Assembly: GCF_024594815.1 (NCBI RefSeq)
Contig: NZ_JANJOU010000006.1
Location: 1 to 64,000, forward strand
Reading direction: 5' to 3'
Length of the DNA: 64,000 nt
DNA from: Roseomonas populi
GTDB lineage: Bacteria > Pseudomonadota > Alphaproteobacteria > Acetobacterales > Acetobacteraceae
The translations under genes were made by a program, and so were the position numbers. The notes below the pieces were generated by a model. It was given only the letters and a program-made list of their open reading frames with translations. It made no database searches and was not told the origin of the DNA. Of this stretch, positions 8,617-17,891 are shown piece after piece (positions within the stretch are counted from its first letter, which is position 1; each line of letters starts with the position of its first letter).

Positions 8617-11600
8617 TTGCGCCACCTCGTCACCCAGGCACTCGAGCGCCGGCCGCTCGTGCTCCTGTTCTTCGCCGTGTTCATGATCGTCGGCGTCCTT
8701 GGCTTCCGCACCCTCAACATCGAGGCCTACCCGGATCCGGTGCCGCCCACCGTGGTGGTCATCACCCAGAACCCCGGCCAGAACGCCGAGGAGGTGGAGC
8801 GGACCATCACCATCCCGATCGAGGTGGCGATGTCCGGGCTGCCGAACCTGACCACGCTGCGCTCCACCAGCCTGTTCGGCCTCTCCGACGTGCGCGTGCA
8901 GTTCAACTTCAACTACACCTACGAGGAGGCGGTCCAGCAGGTCCTGAACCGCCTGGGCCAGCTCGGCGCCCTGCCCAACGGGGCCCAGCCCGGCATCTCC
9001 CCCGCCTCCCCGATCGGCGAGATCATGCGCTACCGGCTGGTGGGCCCGCCCGGCTTCCCGCTGGAGGACCTGAAGACCCTGCAGGAATGGGTGCTGGACC
9101 GCCGCTTCAAGCGCGTGCCTGGCGTGATCGACGTCACCTCCTTCGGTGGCCGCTCCAAGACCTACTCGGTGCAGGTGGACCTGCCCCGGATGAACGCCTA
9201 CGGCCTCTCCCTGCCGAACGTGGTGGACGCGATCCGCCAGGGCTCCGTGAACGTGGGCGCGGGCACGCTGAACGTCGGGCCGCAATCCGTGGTGGTGCAG
9301 GGCATCGGCCTGATCCACTCGCTGGACGATATCCGCAACGTGGTGCTGGGCAGCCAGAACGGGCAGCCCGTCCTCGTCTCGGACGTGGCGACCGTCGGGG
9401 TGGGCAACCTGCCGCGCCTGGGCATCGCCGGGCATGAGGGCGACGACGACGTGATGCTCGGCACGGTGCTGATGCGCCGCGGAGAGCAGACCCTGCCGAC
9501 CATCCACGGCGTGCAGGAGGAGGTGAAGCGCATCAACGAGGGCGGCGTGCTGCCGCCCGGCGTGAAGATCATGCCCCTCTACGACCGCGAGGACCTGGTG
9601 AACACCACCACGGTGAAGGTGGTGCACAACATCCTGGAGGGCGTGCTGCTGATCCTCGTGATCCAGTGGCTCTTCCTCGGCGACCTGCGCGGCGCGATCG
9701 TGATCGCCGCCACCATCCCCTTCGCCTTCTTCTTCGCCGTGCTGATGATGCTGGCGCGGGGGGAGAGCGCAAATCTCCTCTCCCTCGGCGCGCTGGACTT
9801 CGGCCTGCTGGTGGATGCCACCGTGATCATGGTGGAGAACATCTTCCGCCACCTGCACTTGGCCCGCCACCACCTGAAGCCCGGCGAGAAGCCGCGCCCG
9901 GTGGCGCAGACAGTGCTGAAGGCCGCGAGCGAGGTGGACAACGCCATCCTCTTCTCGATCCTGATCATCATCGCGGCCTTCATCCCCCTCTTCGCGATGG
10001 GCGGGATCGAAGGGCGCATCTTCGGCCCGATGGCCAAGACCTACGCCTACGCCATCGGCGGCGCGCTGCTCGCCACCTTCACCATCACCCCCGCCCTCTC
10101 TGCCACCCTGTTCAAGACGGACACGGAGGAGAAGGACACCTTCGCCGTGAAGGGCGTCCGCTGGGCCTATACCCGCCTGTTCAACGGCGGCATGCGGCGG
10201 CGGGGCCTCACCATGCTGGTGGCCGGCGCCATGCTGGTGGGCAGCATGGGCGTGATGTCCCGCCTCGGCGCCGAGTTCCTGCCGACGCTGGAGGAGGGCT
10301 CCATCTGGCTGCGCGCCACCATGCCCTCCACCATCAGCCTGGAGGAGGGGAACCCTGCGGCCAACCGGATCCGCCGCGTGCTGATGGAGTTCCCGGAGGT
10401 GATCACCGTGACCTCTCAGCAGGGCCGGCCGGATGACGGCACGGACAGCGCGGGCTTCTTCAACGCCGAGTTCTTCGTGCCCCTTGTCGCGCAGGAGAAG
10501 TGGACGACGGCGAAGGACCGGGACGGGCTGGTGGCCGCGATCAACAACCGGCTGGAGCAGGAGTTCGCGGGGGTGGAGTTCTCCTTCTCCCAGGCGATCT
10601 CGGATAACGTCCAGGAGGCGGCATCGGGCGTGAAGGGCGCGAACGCCGTGAAGGTGATCGGCCCGGACCCGGCCGTTGCCTCCCGCGTCGCGGACCGGAT
10701 CCGGCGGGAGATGTCCCAGGTGCAAGGCATCGCCGACCTCGGCGTCCTGCTCAGCGTGGGGCAGCAGACCCTCTCCATCACGGTGGACCGGGCCAAGGCC
10801 GCCCGGCTGGGGCTGACGGTGAACGACGTGAACACCGCCATCTCCGCCGCCGTCGGCGGGCAGGAGGCGGGTGCCTTCTACGAGCCGGGCGGGGACCGCA
10901 ACTTCCCGATCATCGTCCGCCTCTCCCAGCAGTACCGGGATGGCCCGGACGCGATCGGCCGCGTGCCCGTGGGCAACAACGCCGTGCTGCGCGACGTGGC
11001 GAAGATCGAGATGATCTCCGGCGCCTCCTACATCTACCGCGAGAACTCCTCCCGCTACGTGCCCGTGCGCTTCTCCGTCCGCGGGCGCGATCCCGCCAGC
11101 GCTGTGCTGGAGAGCCAGGACCGGGTGCAGCGCAACGTGGAGCTGCCCCAGGGCTACCGGCTGGAATGGGTGGGCGAGTTCCGCAACCTGCAGGCGGCGG
11201 TCGCGCGGCTGATGGTGGTGGTCCCGATCGCCCTCGCGGTGATCGCGGTGCTGCTCTACGTCGCCTTCGGGCGCCTGCGGGAAACTCTGATCGTCTTCGC
11301 CATGCTGCCCCTCTCCATCTCCGGCGGCGTGCTGGCGCTGGCGATGGCCGGGCTGAACTTCTCCGTGCCCGCCGCCATCGGCTTCCTGGCCCTGCTCGGC
11401 ATCACGGTGATGGAGGCCATCATCTTCCTCTCGTATTTCAACCAGCTGCGGGAGCAGGAAGGCATGGCCTGGACTCCGGCGCTGACGCGGGCGGGCTTCG
11501 ACCGGCTGCGGCCGGTCATGATGACCTGCTTCGCCTCCTTCTGCGGCCTGCTGCCCATGGCCATGGCCCACGGCATCGGCGCGGACGTGACGAAGCCGCT

Positions 11601-11751
11601 GGCCATCGTGGTGGTGGGCGGGATCGGGCTCGTGCCGCTCTTCATTCTCGTCGTTCTCCCGGTCACGGTGGACCTGCTCGGCCGCAAGCGCGCCGAGCGG
11701 GAGGAGAAGGAGGAGCTTGCCGCCCTGGTGAGGCCCAGCCCCGCCGAGTGA
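8617..11751 (+). CDS. RND efflux permease, heavy-metal (CusA/CzcA) family
   Basis: A 1044-residue proton-driven inner-membrane pump, the normal length for the family. It begins with the classic first TM segment (LVTQALERRPLVLLFFAVFMIV), followed by a large periplasmic loop (IEAYPDPVPPTVVVIT) and six more TM segments. TM4 carries the acidic proton-relay motif GALDFGLLVD followed by MVEN. The second half repeats this plan. The TTG at 8617 is chosen because GGGAG precedes it and the N-terminus then matches family length; an ATG at 8524 would add 31 residues. It forms the pump of a tripartite system with the divergent adaptor and the downstream TolC-like channel. Metal specificity cannot be read from the sequence. 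Confidence 0.9.
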   Translation: MRHLVTQALERRPLVLLFFAVFMIVGVLGFRTLNIEAYPDPVPPTVVVITQNPGQNAEEVERTITIPIEVAMSGLPNLTTLRSTSLFGLSDVRVQFNFNYTYEEAVQQVLNRLGQLGALPNGAQPGISPASPIGEIMRYRLVGPPGFPLEDLKTLQEWVLDRRFKRVPGVIDVTSFGGRSKTYSVQVDLPRMNAYGLSLPNVVDAIRQGSVNVGAGTLNVGPQSVVVQGIGLIHSLDDIRNVVLGSQNGQPVLVSDVATVGVGNLPRLGIAGHEGDDDVMLGTVLMRRGEQTLPTIHGVQEEVKRINEGGVLPPGVKIMPLYDREDLVNTTTVKVVHNILEGVLLILVIQWLFLGDLRGAIVIAATIPFAFFFAVLMMLARGESANLLSLGALDFGLLVDATVIMVENIFRHLHLARHHLKPGEKPRPVAQTVLKAASEVDNAILFSILIIIAAFIPLFAMGGIEGRIFGPMAKTYAYAIGGALLATFTITPALSATLFKTDTEEKDTFAVKGVRWAYTRLFNGGMRRRGLTMLVAGAMLVGSMGVMSRLGAEFLPTLEEGSIWLRATMPSTISLEEGNPAANRIRRVLMEFPEVITVTSQQGRPDDGTDSAGFFNAEFFVPLVAQEKWTTAKDRDGLVAAINNRLEQEFAGVEFSFSQAISDNVQEAASGVKGANAVKVIGPDPAVASRVADRIRREMSQVQGIADLGVLLSVGQQTLSITVDRAKAARLGLTVNDVNTAISAAVGGQEAGAFYEPGGDRNFPIIVRLSQQYRDGPDAIGRVPVGNNAVLRDVAKIEMISGASYIYRENSSRYVPVRFSVRGRDPASAVLESQDRVQRNVELPQGYRLEWVGEFRNLQAAVARLMVVVPIALAVIAVLLYVAFGRLRETLIVFAMLPLSISGGVLALAMAGLNFSVPAAIGFLALLGITVMEAIIFLSYFNQLREQEGMAWTPALTRAGFDRLRPVMMTCFASFCGLLPMAMAHGIGADVTKPLAIVVVGGIGLVPLFILVVLPVTVDLLGRKRAEREEKEELAALVRPSPAE

Positions 11752-11777
11752 CCGGCCGTCACCATCCCATGAACCGT

Positions 11778-11799
11778 GCCGGGCCCCCGGGGGCCCGGC
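11778..11799. repeat. Perfect 22-bp palindrome between pump and channel genes
   Basis: GCCGGGCCCCC is followed directly by its reverse complement. In RNA it would form a very stable hairpin in the 97-base gap between the permease stop and the channel start, on the same transcript. It could attenuate or process the message. Confidence 0.5.
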
Positions 11800-11848
11800 C
11801 TTCCCCCGCACGCCCATCCTCGCAAGACTGACGCGAAGGACTCGTCCC

Positions 11849-13477
11849 ATGACCCGCCTCCCCCACGCCGTCCTCGCGGCCTCCCTGCTCGCCTCCCCCC
11901 TGCTGCCGCAGGGCGTGCTGGCGCAAGGCGTGCCAGCCCCGGCCCCGGCGCGCCCTGTCCCCGCCCTTCCCGGGGCGACCGCGCCCGTCGCCGGGGCTCC
12001 CGCGCCCGCGCCGGTGGTGCCCGGCCCGGCCGCTGTCCCGCCCGCCGTACCGGGGGCCGTGGCCCCGGGCGTGGCGGCCCCCATCGCGGCCCCGGCGCCG
12101 GCACCCCGCCCGGTTCCCGCGCCCCGCCCGGCCCGCGCGCCCTCCACGGTGGACATCCCGATCCGCGCCCCGGCCCTGACGCTCGGCGAGGCGGAGGCGA
12201 TGCTGCTGGACCGCAACCTGGCCGTGGTGGCGGCGCGGCGCGGGGTGGACATCACCCGCGCCCAGCGGCTGGTGGCGGACACGAACCCGGCGGGATCGCT
12301 GGGCTACAGCCAGACCACGGCGCAGGTGAACGAGCGCAGCCGCTTCAGCGGCTACAACGGCGGCCGCTACGTCTCCCCGCTCAACAACGCCTCCGTGAAC
12401 CTCTCCTTCACCATCGAGCGGGGCGGGAAGCGCGAGCTGCGGCGGCGCCTGGCCGATCAGAACATCAGCGTGGCCGAGGCCCAGGTGCTGGACGCGCTGC
12501 GCGGGCAGCTCTTCGCGCTTCGGCAGGCCTTCATCGCGGCCCTACAGGCCCGCGCCAACCTCCAGGTGGCCCTGGCCAACCGCGGCAGCCTGAACGGGAC
12601 GGAGGGCCTGCTCTCCCGCCAGGTGCGGGACGGCGCGATCCCGGAGGCGGACCTTCTGCGCTTCCAGGCCAGCCGCCTGCCTTTCGAGCAGGATGTGGCC
12701 AACGCCGCCCAGGCCTATGCCGTCGCCGCCGCGCAGGTAGCGGCGCTGCTGGGGCAGGATGCCACCCGCACCTCCGAGGCCGCGGCCCGCAGCACCGGGC
12801 GCGATCCCGTGGCCGCCATCCTGGCCGGCATGCCCTTCGACCTGCGTGGCGACTTCACCAACACCCCGCCCCTGGACATGAGCCGCGAGACCCTGGCCGG
12901 CGCGCTGCCGAACCGCCCGGACGTGCTGGTGGCGACGCGCAACGTGAGCGCGGCGGACGCCAACACGCAGCTGGCCGAGGCAGCGCGGTCCCGCGACCTC
13001 TCCGTCTCCGGCAGCGTGACGCGGACGGAGCTGAGCCAGGACCTCCCGGAATCCAGCCGCCGCCTGCGCGCCAACGACACGCTGGGCATCGGCGTCTCCA
13101 TCCCGATCTTCACCAGCCGGATCACGGAGGGGAACATCGCGGTGGCCAACGCCCAGCGCGGGCAGGCCCAGGCCCAGGCACAGGCCGCGCTGGCCTCCGC
13201 GCAGGCGGACCTCGCCGTGGCCTGGGCCACCTACGTCCAGGCCCGCGCCCTGCTGGACCTGACCACTGGCGCCGCGCTCCGCCGGGCGGAGGAGGCCTAC
13301 CGCTCCACCGAGGCCGCCTACCTGGCCGGCGGGCGCACCCTGCTGGACACGCTGGACGCGCTACGGACGCTGAACCAGACCCGCGTGGCCGCCAACGCCG
13401 CGCGCGCGGCCTATCTCAACGCCCTGGCCGGGCTGGAGCAGGCGGCGGGGGTGGAGGGGATCGCGCCCCGGCTCTGA
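11849..13477 (+). CDS. TolC-family outer-membrane efflux channel
   Basis: A 542-residue outer-membrane factor completing the tripartite pump. A signal peptide ends near AQG (about residue 27). It is followed by an unusually long Pro/Ala-rich linker (about residues 28-105, dense in PAPAP-type repeats). Two OEP repeats of coiled alpha-hairpin and beta strands follow, with typical strings such as LGIGVSIPIFTSRITEGNIAVANAQ. The ATG follows GAAGGA. No lipobox cysteine is seen, unlike CusC. The Pro-rich spacer is not typical of TolC proteins and may span periplasm or peptidoglycan. Confidence 0.85.
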   Translation: MTRLPHAVLAASLLASPLLPQGVLAQGVPAPAPARPVPALPGATAPVAGAPAPAPVVPGPAAVPPAVPGAVAPGVAAPIAAPAPAPRPVPAPRPARAPSTVDIPIRAPALTLGEAEAMLLDRNLAVVAARRGVDITRAQRLVADTNPAGSLGYSQTTAQVNERSRFSGYNGGRYVSPLNNASVNLSFTIERGGKRELRRRLADQNISVAEAQVLDALRGQLFALRQAFIAALQARANLQVALANRGSLNGTEGLLSRQVRDGAIPEADLLRFQASRLPFEQDVANAAQAYAVAAAQVAALLGQDATRTSEAAARSTGRDPVAAILAGMPFDLRGDFTNTPPLDMSRETLAGALPNRPDVLVATRNVSAADANTQLAEAARSRDLSVSGSVTRTELSQDLPESSRRLRANDTLGIGVSIPIFTSRITEGNIAVANAQRGQAQAQAQAALASAQADLAVAWATYVQARALLDLTTGAALRRAEEAYRSTEAAYLAGGRTLLDTLDALRTLNQTRVAANAARAAYLNALAGLEQAAGVEGIAPRL

Positions 13478-13528
13478 TCGCTGCGGCATGGCGATCGCGG
13501 CGTGGCGGTTTCGCCCCCCGCAACCTAC

Positions 13529-14347
13529 ATGCCGGGCATGCCCGACACCGCGCGACTTCAGGACTTCATCCACGGCCACGACCGGATCTTCGTGCTGACC
13601 GGCGCCGGGTGCAGCACGAATTCCGGCATTCCCGACTACCGGGACGCCGACGGCCAGTGGAAGCGCGCCCAGCCCATGACCTTCCAGGCCTTCACCGGCA
13701 GCCACGCGGCGCGGCAGCGCTACTGGGCGCGCAGCCTCGTCGGCTGGCGCAGCTTCGGCCGTGTGCGGCCGAACGCTGCGCACGAGGCCCTGGCCCGGCT
13801 TGAGGGGCGGGGCAAGAGCAGGTTCCTGCTGACCCAGAACGTGGACCGGCTGCACCAGGCGGCCGGGAGCCGGCAGGTGGTGGACCTGCACGGGCGCCTG
13901 GACCGGGTACGCTGCCTGGGCTGCGAGCGGGTGATCCCGCGCGAGGAATTCCAGGAGGAAATGACGCGGCGCAACCCGGACTGGGCCGGGCTGGACGCCG
14001 CCCGCGCGCCCGACGGAGACGCCGACCTGGAGGGCCAGGACTTCGCCTCCTTCGACGTGCCGCCCTGCCCGGCCTGCGGCGGCGTGCTGAAGCCCGACGT
14101 CGTCTTCTTCGGCGAGGGCGTTCCGCGCGACAGGGTGGATGCGGCGAACGAGGCGCTGGATGGGGCGGATGCCGTGCTGGTGGTCGGCTCCTCCCTGATG
14201 GTGTGGTCCGGCTTCCGCTTCGTCCAGGCCGCGGCCCGCGCCGGCAAGCCCGTGGCTGCCGTGAACATTGGCCGCACCCGCGCGGACGACCTCCTGGCCT
14301 TCAAGGTGGAGCAGCCCTGCGGCGAGGCGCTGTCCTTCCTGCTCTAG
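13529..14347 (+). CDS. Sir2-family NAD-dependent protein deacylase
   Basis: A 272-residue cytoplasmic sirtuin that removes acyl groups from lysines using NAD. Motifs are the NAD site GAGCSTNSGIPDYR (residues 25-38), QNVDRLHQAAG (103-113), catalytic H121 (DLHG), and a structural zinc site with C129/C132 and C180/C183. GSSLMVWSGF and NIGRTRAD complete the fold. Start codons at 13502 (GTG), 13529 and 13538 (ATG) are all possible; none has a good ribosome site. It follows the efflux channel by about 50 bases and may be co-transcribed. Its stop lies 9 bases from the stop of the convergent receiver gene. Confidence 0.9.
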   Translation: MPGMPDTARLQDFIHGHDRIFVLTGAGCSTNSGIPDYRDADGQWKRAQPMTFQAFTGSHAARQRYWARSLVGWRSFGRVRPNAAHEALARLEGRGKSRFLLTQNVDRLHQAAGSRQVVDLHGRLDRVRCLGCERVIPREEFQEEMTRRNPDWAGLDAARAPDGDADLEGQDFASFDVPPCPACGGVLKPDVVFFGEGVPRDRVDAANEALDGADAVLVVGSSLMVWSGFRFVQAAARAGKPVAAVNIGRTRADDLLAFKVEQPCGEALSFLL

Positions 14348-14356
14348 CCCTCCTCG

Positions 14357-14731
14357 TTATCCCTCGGCCGCCAGCATCGCCGCGTCGATCTGCGAGAGCA
14401 GCTGGGGGAAGTCCACGGGCTTGGGGTGGTAGTCGTCGCAGCCCGCCGCCAGCATCTTGTCCCGGTCCCCCGCCATGGCGTGGGCCGTCAGCGCGATGAT
14501 GGGGATGCGGGCGGTCTCCTCGTCCGCGCGCAGCGTGCGGGCGGCCGTCCAGCCATCCATGACCGGCAGGTTCATGTCCATCAGGATCACGTCCGGCTTT
14601 TCCGCGCGCGCGACGTCCACGCCCTGCTGCCCGTCATGGGCCAGCACCACGTCGAAGCCGCGGCGGCGCAGGCGGCGGGAGAGGAAATCCCACAGCTCCT
14701 CGTGGTCCTCCACCAGCAGGATTTTGGTCAT
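14357..14731 (-). CDS. Single-domain response regulator (CheY/DivK-like)
   Basis: A 124-residue stand-alone receiver with acidic E8/D9, phospho-acceptor D52 ([13 protein letters not shown]) and the lysine in HPKPVDF. There is no output domain. It starts inside the stop codon of the hybrid kinase gene (ATGA overlap), so the two are translationally coupled and it is very likely a phosphate acceptor for that kinase. Such receivers often act as DivK-like diffusible or shuttle components; that role is inferred. Confidence 0.9.
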   Translation of the reverse strand: MTKILLVEDHEELWDFLSRRLRRRGFDVVLAHDGQQGVDVARAEKPDVILMDMNLPVMDGWTAARTLRADEETARIPIIALTAHAMAGDRDKMLAAGCDDYHPKPVDFPQLLSQIDAAMLAAEG

Positions 14732-17700
14732 GGCGATGCAATCTCCGTCTGCGCCTTCAACGGCGGGGCTGGCGGGGGGTTCCGGGATGCCGCGATGCGG
14801 CGCAGTTCCGTGAGGAGGGCCTCCGGCGGCTCGTCATCGGCGGGGAAGACGCGCCGGACCTGGCCGCGCAACGCCTCCAGCTCCGCAGGCGCCACGCCGC
14901 CGCCCGCAAGGGCGATGACCTGCACCTCGCTCCAGGCCGGGTTGCCGCGGATCTGCTGGACGAGGTGCAGCCCGTCGCCCTCCGGGCCGGGAATGGCGAC
15001 GAGGACGAGGCCGAAAGGGGTCGCCGAGGGCGCGGAGAGCCGGGCCATAGCGGCCCCGGCGGTCTCGGCCTCCTCCACGCTCCACCCCTCGCTCTCCAGC
15101 AGGCGGCGCAGCTCCACCCGGGGCTCGGCCTCGGCCTCCACCACCAGGGCGGCCCCGGGGGCGCGATAGCGGTCCAGCACGTCCCGCAGTCGGTGCCACT
15201 GCACGGGCTTGATGAGATAGTCGGCGGCCCCCAGCGAAACGGCCAGCGCCTTCTCCTGCACGATGGAAACCATCACCACGGGAATCTCTGCCAACTCGGG
15301 GTCCGCCTTCAGCGCGGTGAGGACGGACCAGCCATCCATGCGCGGCATCATCACGTCCAGCAGGATGGCAGTGGGGCGGAGCTGGCGCGCCATGCGAAGC
15401 CCCTCCTCCCCGTCCGTGGCGCAGCGCACCGCGAAGCCGTCCCGCACCACGAAGCGGGAGAGCAGCTCGCGCGAGGCCGGGTCGTCGTCCACCACCAGGA
15501 CCAGCCCGGCGCCGCCCGCCTCGTCCGGGACATTCGGCATGGTCTGCTCGGCGGCGGGCTCCGGCCCCGTCTCGCGCATGTCCATCGGCACGCGGATGGT
15601 GAAGGTGGTTCCCTTTCCCTCCTCGCTCTCCACGGAGATGTCGCCGCCCAGCAGGGTGCAGAAGGCCCTGGTGATAGCCAGCCCCAGCCCGGTGCCGCCG
15701 AAGCGGCGGGTGGTGGAACTGTCGGCCTGGGTGAAGCGGCGGAACAGCTTCGCCAGCTGCTCCTTGTTCATGCCGATGCCGGTGTCGGCCACATGGAATG
15801 CGATCTCGCGCCGCCCCATCGCGTCCCGCCCGGTCTCGGCGGAAAGGGTGATGCGGCCGCCTTCCGTGAACTTGCTGGCATTGGAGAGGAGGTTGATGAG
15901 GCACTGGCGCAGCTTCACCTGGTCGCTGCGCATGGTGCCCAGCCCTTCCGGCAATTGCACCTCCAGCGCGTTGCCCTTGCGCTGCATCAACGCCTGAACG
16001 GTCGCAACCGTCTCGGAGACGAGGGTCTCGATCTCGAAGTCCTCGACATGCGTCTCCATCCGCCCCGCCTCGATCTTGGAGAGGTCGAGCACGTCATTGA
16101 TAAGGGAGAGGAGGTGGCGGGCATTGGCGCCGATCTTCTGCAGGTCCTTCGTCAGCACCTCGCCGCCCTCGATGTCGGCGGCCTCCTCCTCCAGCATCTC
16201 GGAGTAGCCGATAACCGCAGAGAGCGGCGTGCGGAGCTCGTGGCTCATATTCGCGATGAAGGTGCTCTTCGCGCGGTTCGCGTCCTCCGCGGCCTCGCGC
16301 GCGAGCGTCGCTTCCTCCTGCGCTTCGCGCAGCTCCGTAACGTCCGTGTTGGTGCCGAACCAGCCGAGGATGGCGCCATCCGGGTGCGCCTCGTCCGGCT
16401 CGTCGCGGATCGGCACGGCGCGGGAGAGGAACCAGCGGTAATTGCCGTCCGCGCCGCGCAGCGGGAATGAGTCCTCCCAGGACTGCCCGCTGGCAATCGC
16501 CTGCCGGAAACGGGGGACGACACGGTCCACGTAGTCGGGGTGGTGGACCTTGGTCCAGCCGGAGCCCTTCATCGCCTCGTAGTCCTGGCCGGTGTAGTCG
16601 TACCAGCGGCGGTTGTACCACTCGATCTGCCCGTCAGGGTCCGTCTGCCAGGCAAGCTGCGGCAGCGAATTGGCCAGGTTTCGGAAGCGCGCCTCGCTGC
16701 GCCGCACCCGCTCCTCCGCGCGCTTGCGGCGGGTGATGTCGCTCAGCACGATGCCCGCCCCCTGCCCGTCCGCCGCGGTGCCGGCGGCGGGAAACAGGGT
16801 GACGAGAAGGTGGTGCGCCTCTCCCTCCCGCGGATGGGTCTCCACCTCCAGGTCGGACTGAGAGCGCCCGCCTTCCTGCAGCGCGCGCAGGCGTGGTTCC
16901 AGCTTGGCGGAGACTGCGGGCGGCAGCGGCTGCCCCTGGGCAACCTCCACCCCCATGGCGCGGCGGGCGATTTCCGCCAGGGCGCGGTTGCTGTTACGCA
17001 CCCGCATGTCGCGCCCGATGAAGCCGAGACCGACCGGCGCATTCGCCATCACCGCGTCCAGCAGGGTATTGGCCCGCCGCTCCGCGCGCCGGCGGTTCAC
17101 CGCGTAGCCTGCCAGCAACAGGCAGGCGAGCAGCGCGGCCCCCAGTGCCGCGCCGCCGAACCAGAGGGCGCGCGCACTGGCGGCACGGTTCAGCGCCTCT
17201 ACCCTCTGCCGCGCCGCGGCCTGCTGGGCCGCAACCTCGGCCCGGATGGCATCCATCACCTGGCGGCCCTGGCCGGTCTCCACCATGGCGCGGGCGCGGT
17301 CCGCATCGCCCTCCCGCCGGGCTATGATGGAGCGCTCCGCCTGGCCCTGCCGCTGGGCGACCAGGTCGCGCAGGCGCCCTTCCGCCGGCAGCCCGGCAGG
17401 GCCGCGCAGTGCCTCGACCGCGCGCATGCGTTCCTCCACCGCCGCCAGCCCGGCACGGTAGGGCTCCAGGTATTCGTCCCGCCCGACGAGGAGGTAGCCG
17501 CGCTGTCCCGTCTCCACGTCCTTCAGGGCGGAGAGGGTGCCCTCCAGCGCCACGACCAGCTCGTTGCCAGCGGCGATGGAGTCCGAATCCCGGTCGTCCA
17601 GGGCGTAACTCACGGCGCCAAGCCCCACCGCAACCACGGCCAGGACGGCGGCGAGCAAGGGGACGCGCGGCCAGCGGCGCGGGGCCGGCGCCTGCCCCGG

Positions 17701-17733
17701 GGCGGTCTCGGGCGCGCGAGGTGAATCGGGCAC
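14728..17733 (-). CDS. CHASE3-PAS hybrid histidine kinase with two receiver modules
   Basis: About 1001 residues. TM1 is about 25-45, the periplasmic CHASE3 domain about 48-185 ([11 protein letters not shown]), and TM2 about 189-212. PAS-like 1 is about 222-335, PAS/PAC 2 about 345-470 ([13 protein letters not shown]), HisKA has H498 ([11 protein letters not shown]), and HATPase is about 605-715 (N box [20 protein letters not shown]). Receiver 1 (about 743-856) has D793 and K842. A second C-terminal module (about 862-980) has the receiver fold pattern but Ala913 where the phospho-acceptor Asp should be. The GTG at 17733 is preferred since AAGGA lies upstream; an earlier GTG at 17781 is possible. 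The single-domain receiver downstream overlaps by 4 bases. Confidence 0.9.
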   Translation of the reverse strand: MPDSPRAPETAPGQAPAPRRWPRVPLLAAVLAVVAVGLGAVSYALDDRDSDSIAAGNELVVALEGTLSALKDVETGQRGYLLVGRDEYLEPYRAGLAAVEERMRAVEALRGPAGLPAEGRLRDLVAQRQGQAERSIIARREGDADRARAMVETGQGRQVMDAIRAEVAAQQAAARQRVEALNRAASARALWFGGAALGAALLACLLLAGYAVNRRRAERRANTLLDAVMANAPVGLGFIGRDMRVRNSNRALAEIARRAMGVEVAQGQPLPPAVSAKLEPRLRALQEGGRSQSDLEVETHPREGEAHHLLVTLFPAAGTAADGQGAGIVLSDITRRKRAEERVRRSEARFRNLANSLPQLAWQTDPDGQIEWYNRRWYDYTGQDYEAMKGSGWTKVHHPDYVDRVVPRFRQAIASGQSWEDSFPLRGADGNYRWFLSRAVPIRDEPDEAHPDGAILGWFGTNTDVTELREAQEEATLAREAAEDANRAKSTFIANMSHELRTPLSAVIGYSEMLEEEAADIEGGEVLTKDLQKIGANARHLLSLINDVLDLSKIEAGRMETHVEDFEIETLVSETVATVQALMQRKGNALEVQLPEGLGTMRSDQVKLRQCLINLLSNASKFTEGGRITLSAETGRDAMGRREIAFHVADTGIGMNKEQLAKLFRRFTQADSSTTRRFGGTGLGLAITRAFCTLLGGDISVESEEGKGTTFTIRVPMDMRETGPEPAAEQTMPNVPDEAGGAGLVLVVDDDPASRELLSRFVVRDGFAVRCATDGEEGLRMARQLRPTAILLDVMMPRMDGWSVLTALKADPELAEIPVVMVSIVQEKALAVSLGAADYLIKPVQWHRLRDVLDRYRAPGAALVVEAEAEPRVELRRLLESEGWSVEEAETAGAAMARLSAPSATPFGLVLVAIPGPEGDGLHLVQQIRGNPAWSEVQVIALAGGGVAPAELEALRGQVRRVFPADDEPPEALLTELRRIAASRNPPPAPPLKAQTEIASP

Positions 17734-17891
17734 GGTCGTTCTCGGATCCTTTTTCGGCGCCCGGTGGCGATGGGGAGGCACCCCTGCGGCCCCACGGCGC
17801 TATCCGGCGCAACGCGGGCGGGGCTGGCGGGTTGAGGCTGGGCGTGGTCCTACCGCGCGCCCTCCCGCTTGAGCCGGACCCGACGCGCCGC

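Noticed and set aside
8578-12282. A 1234-codon open frame antisense to the RND pump and channel genes
   Set aside because: Its translation is rich in His, Asp, Gly and Arg with no domain, as expected for the opposite strand of GC-rich coding DNA; the sense strand has clear RND and TolC motifs.
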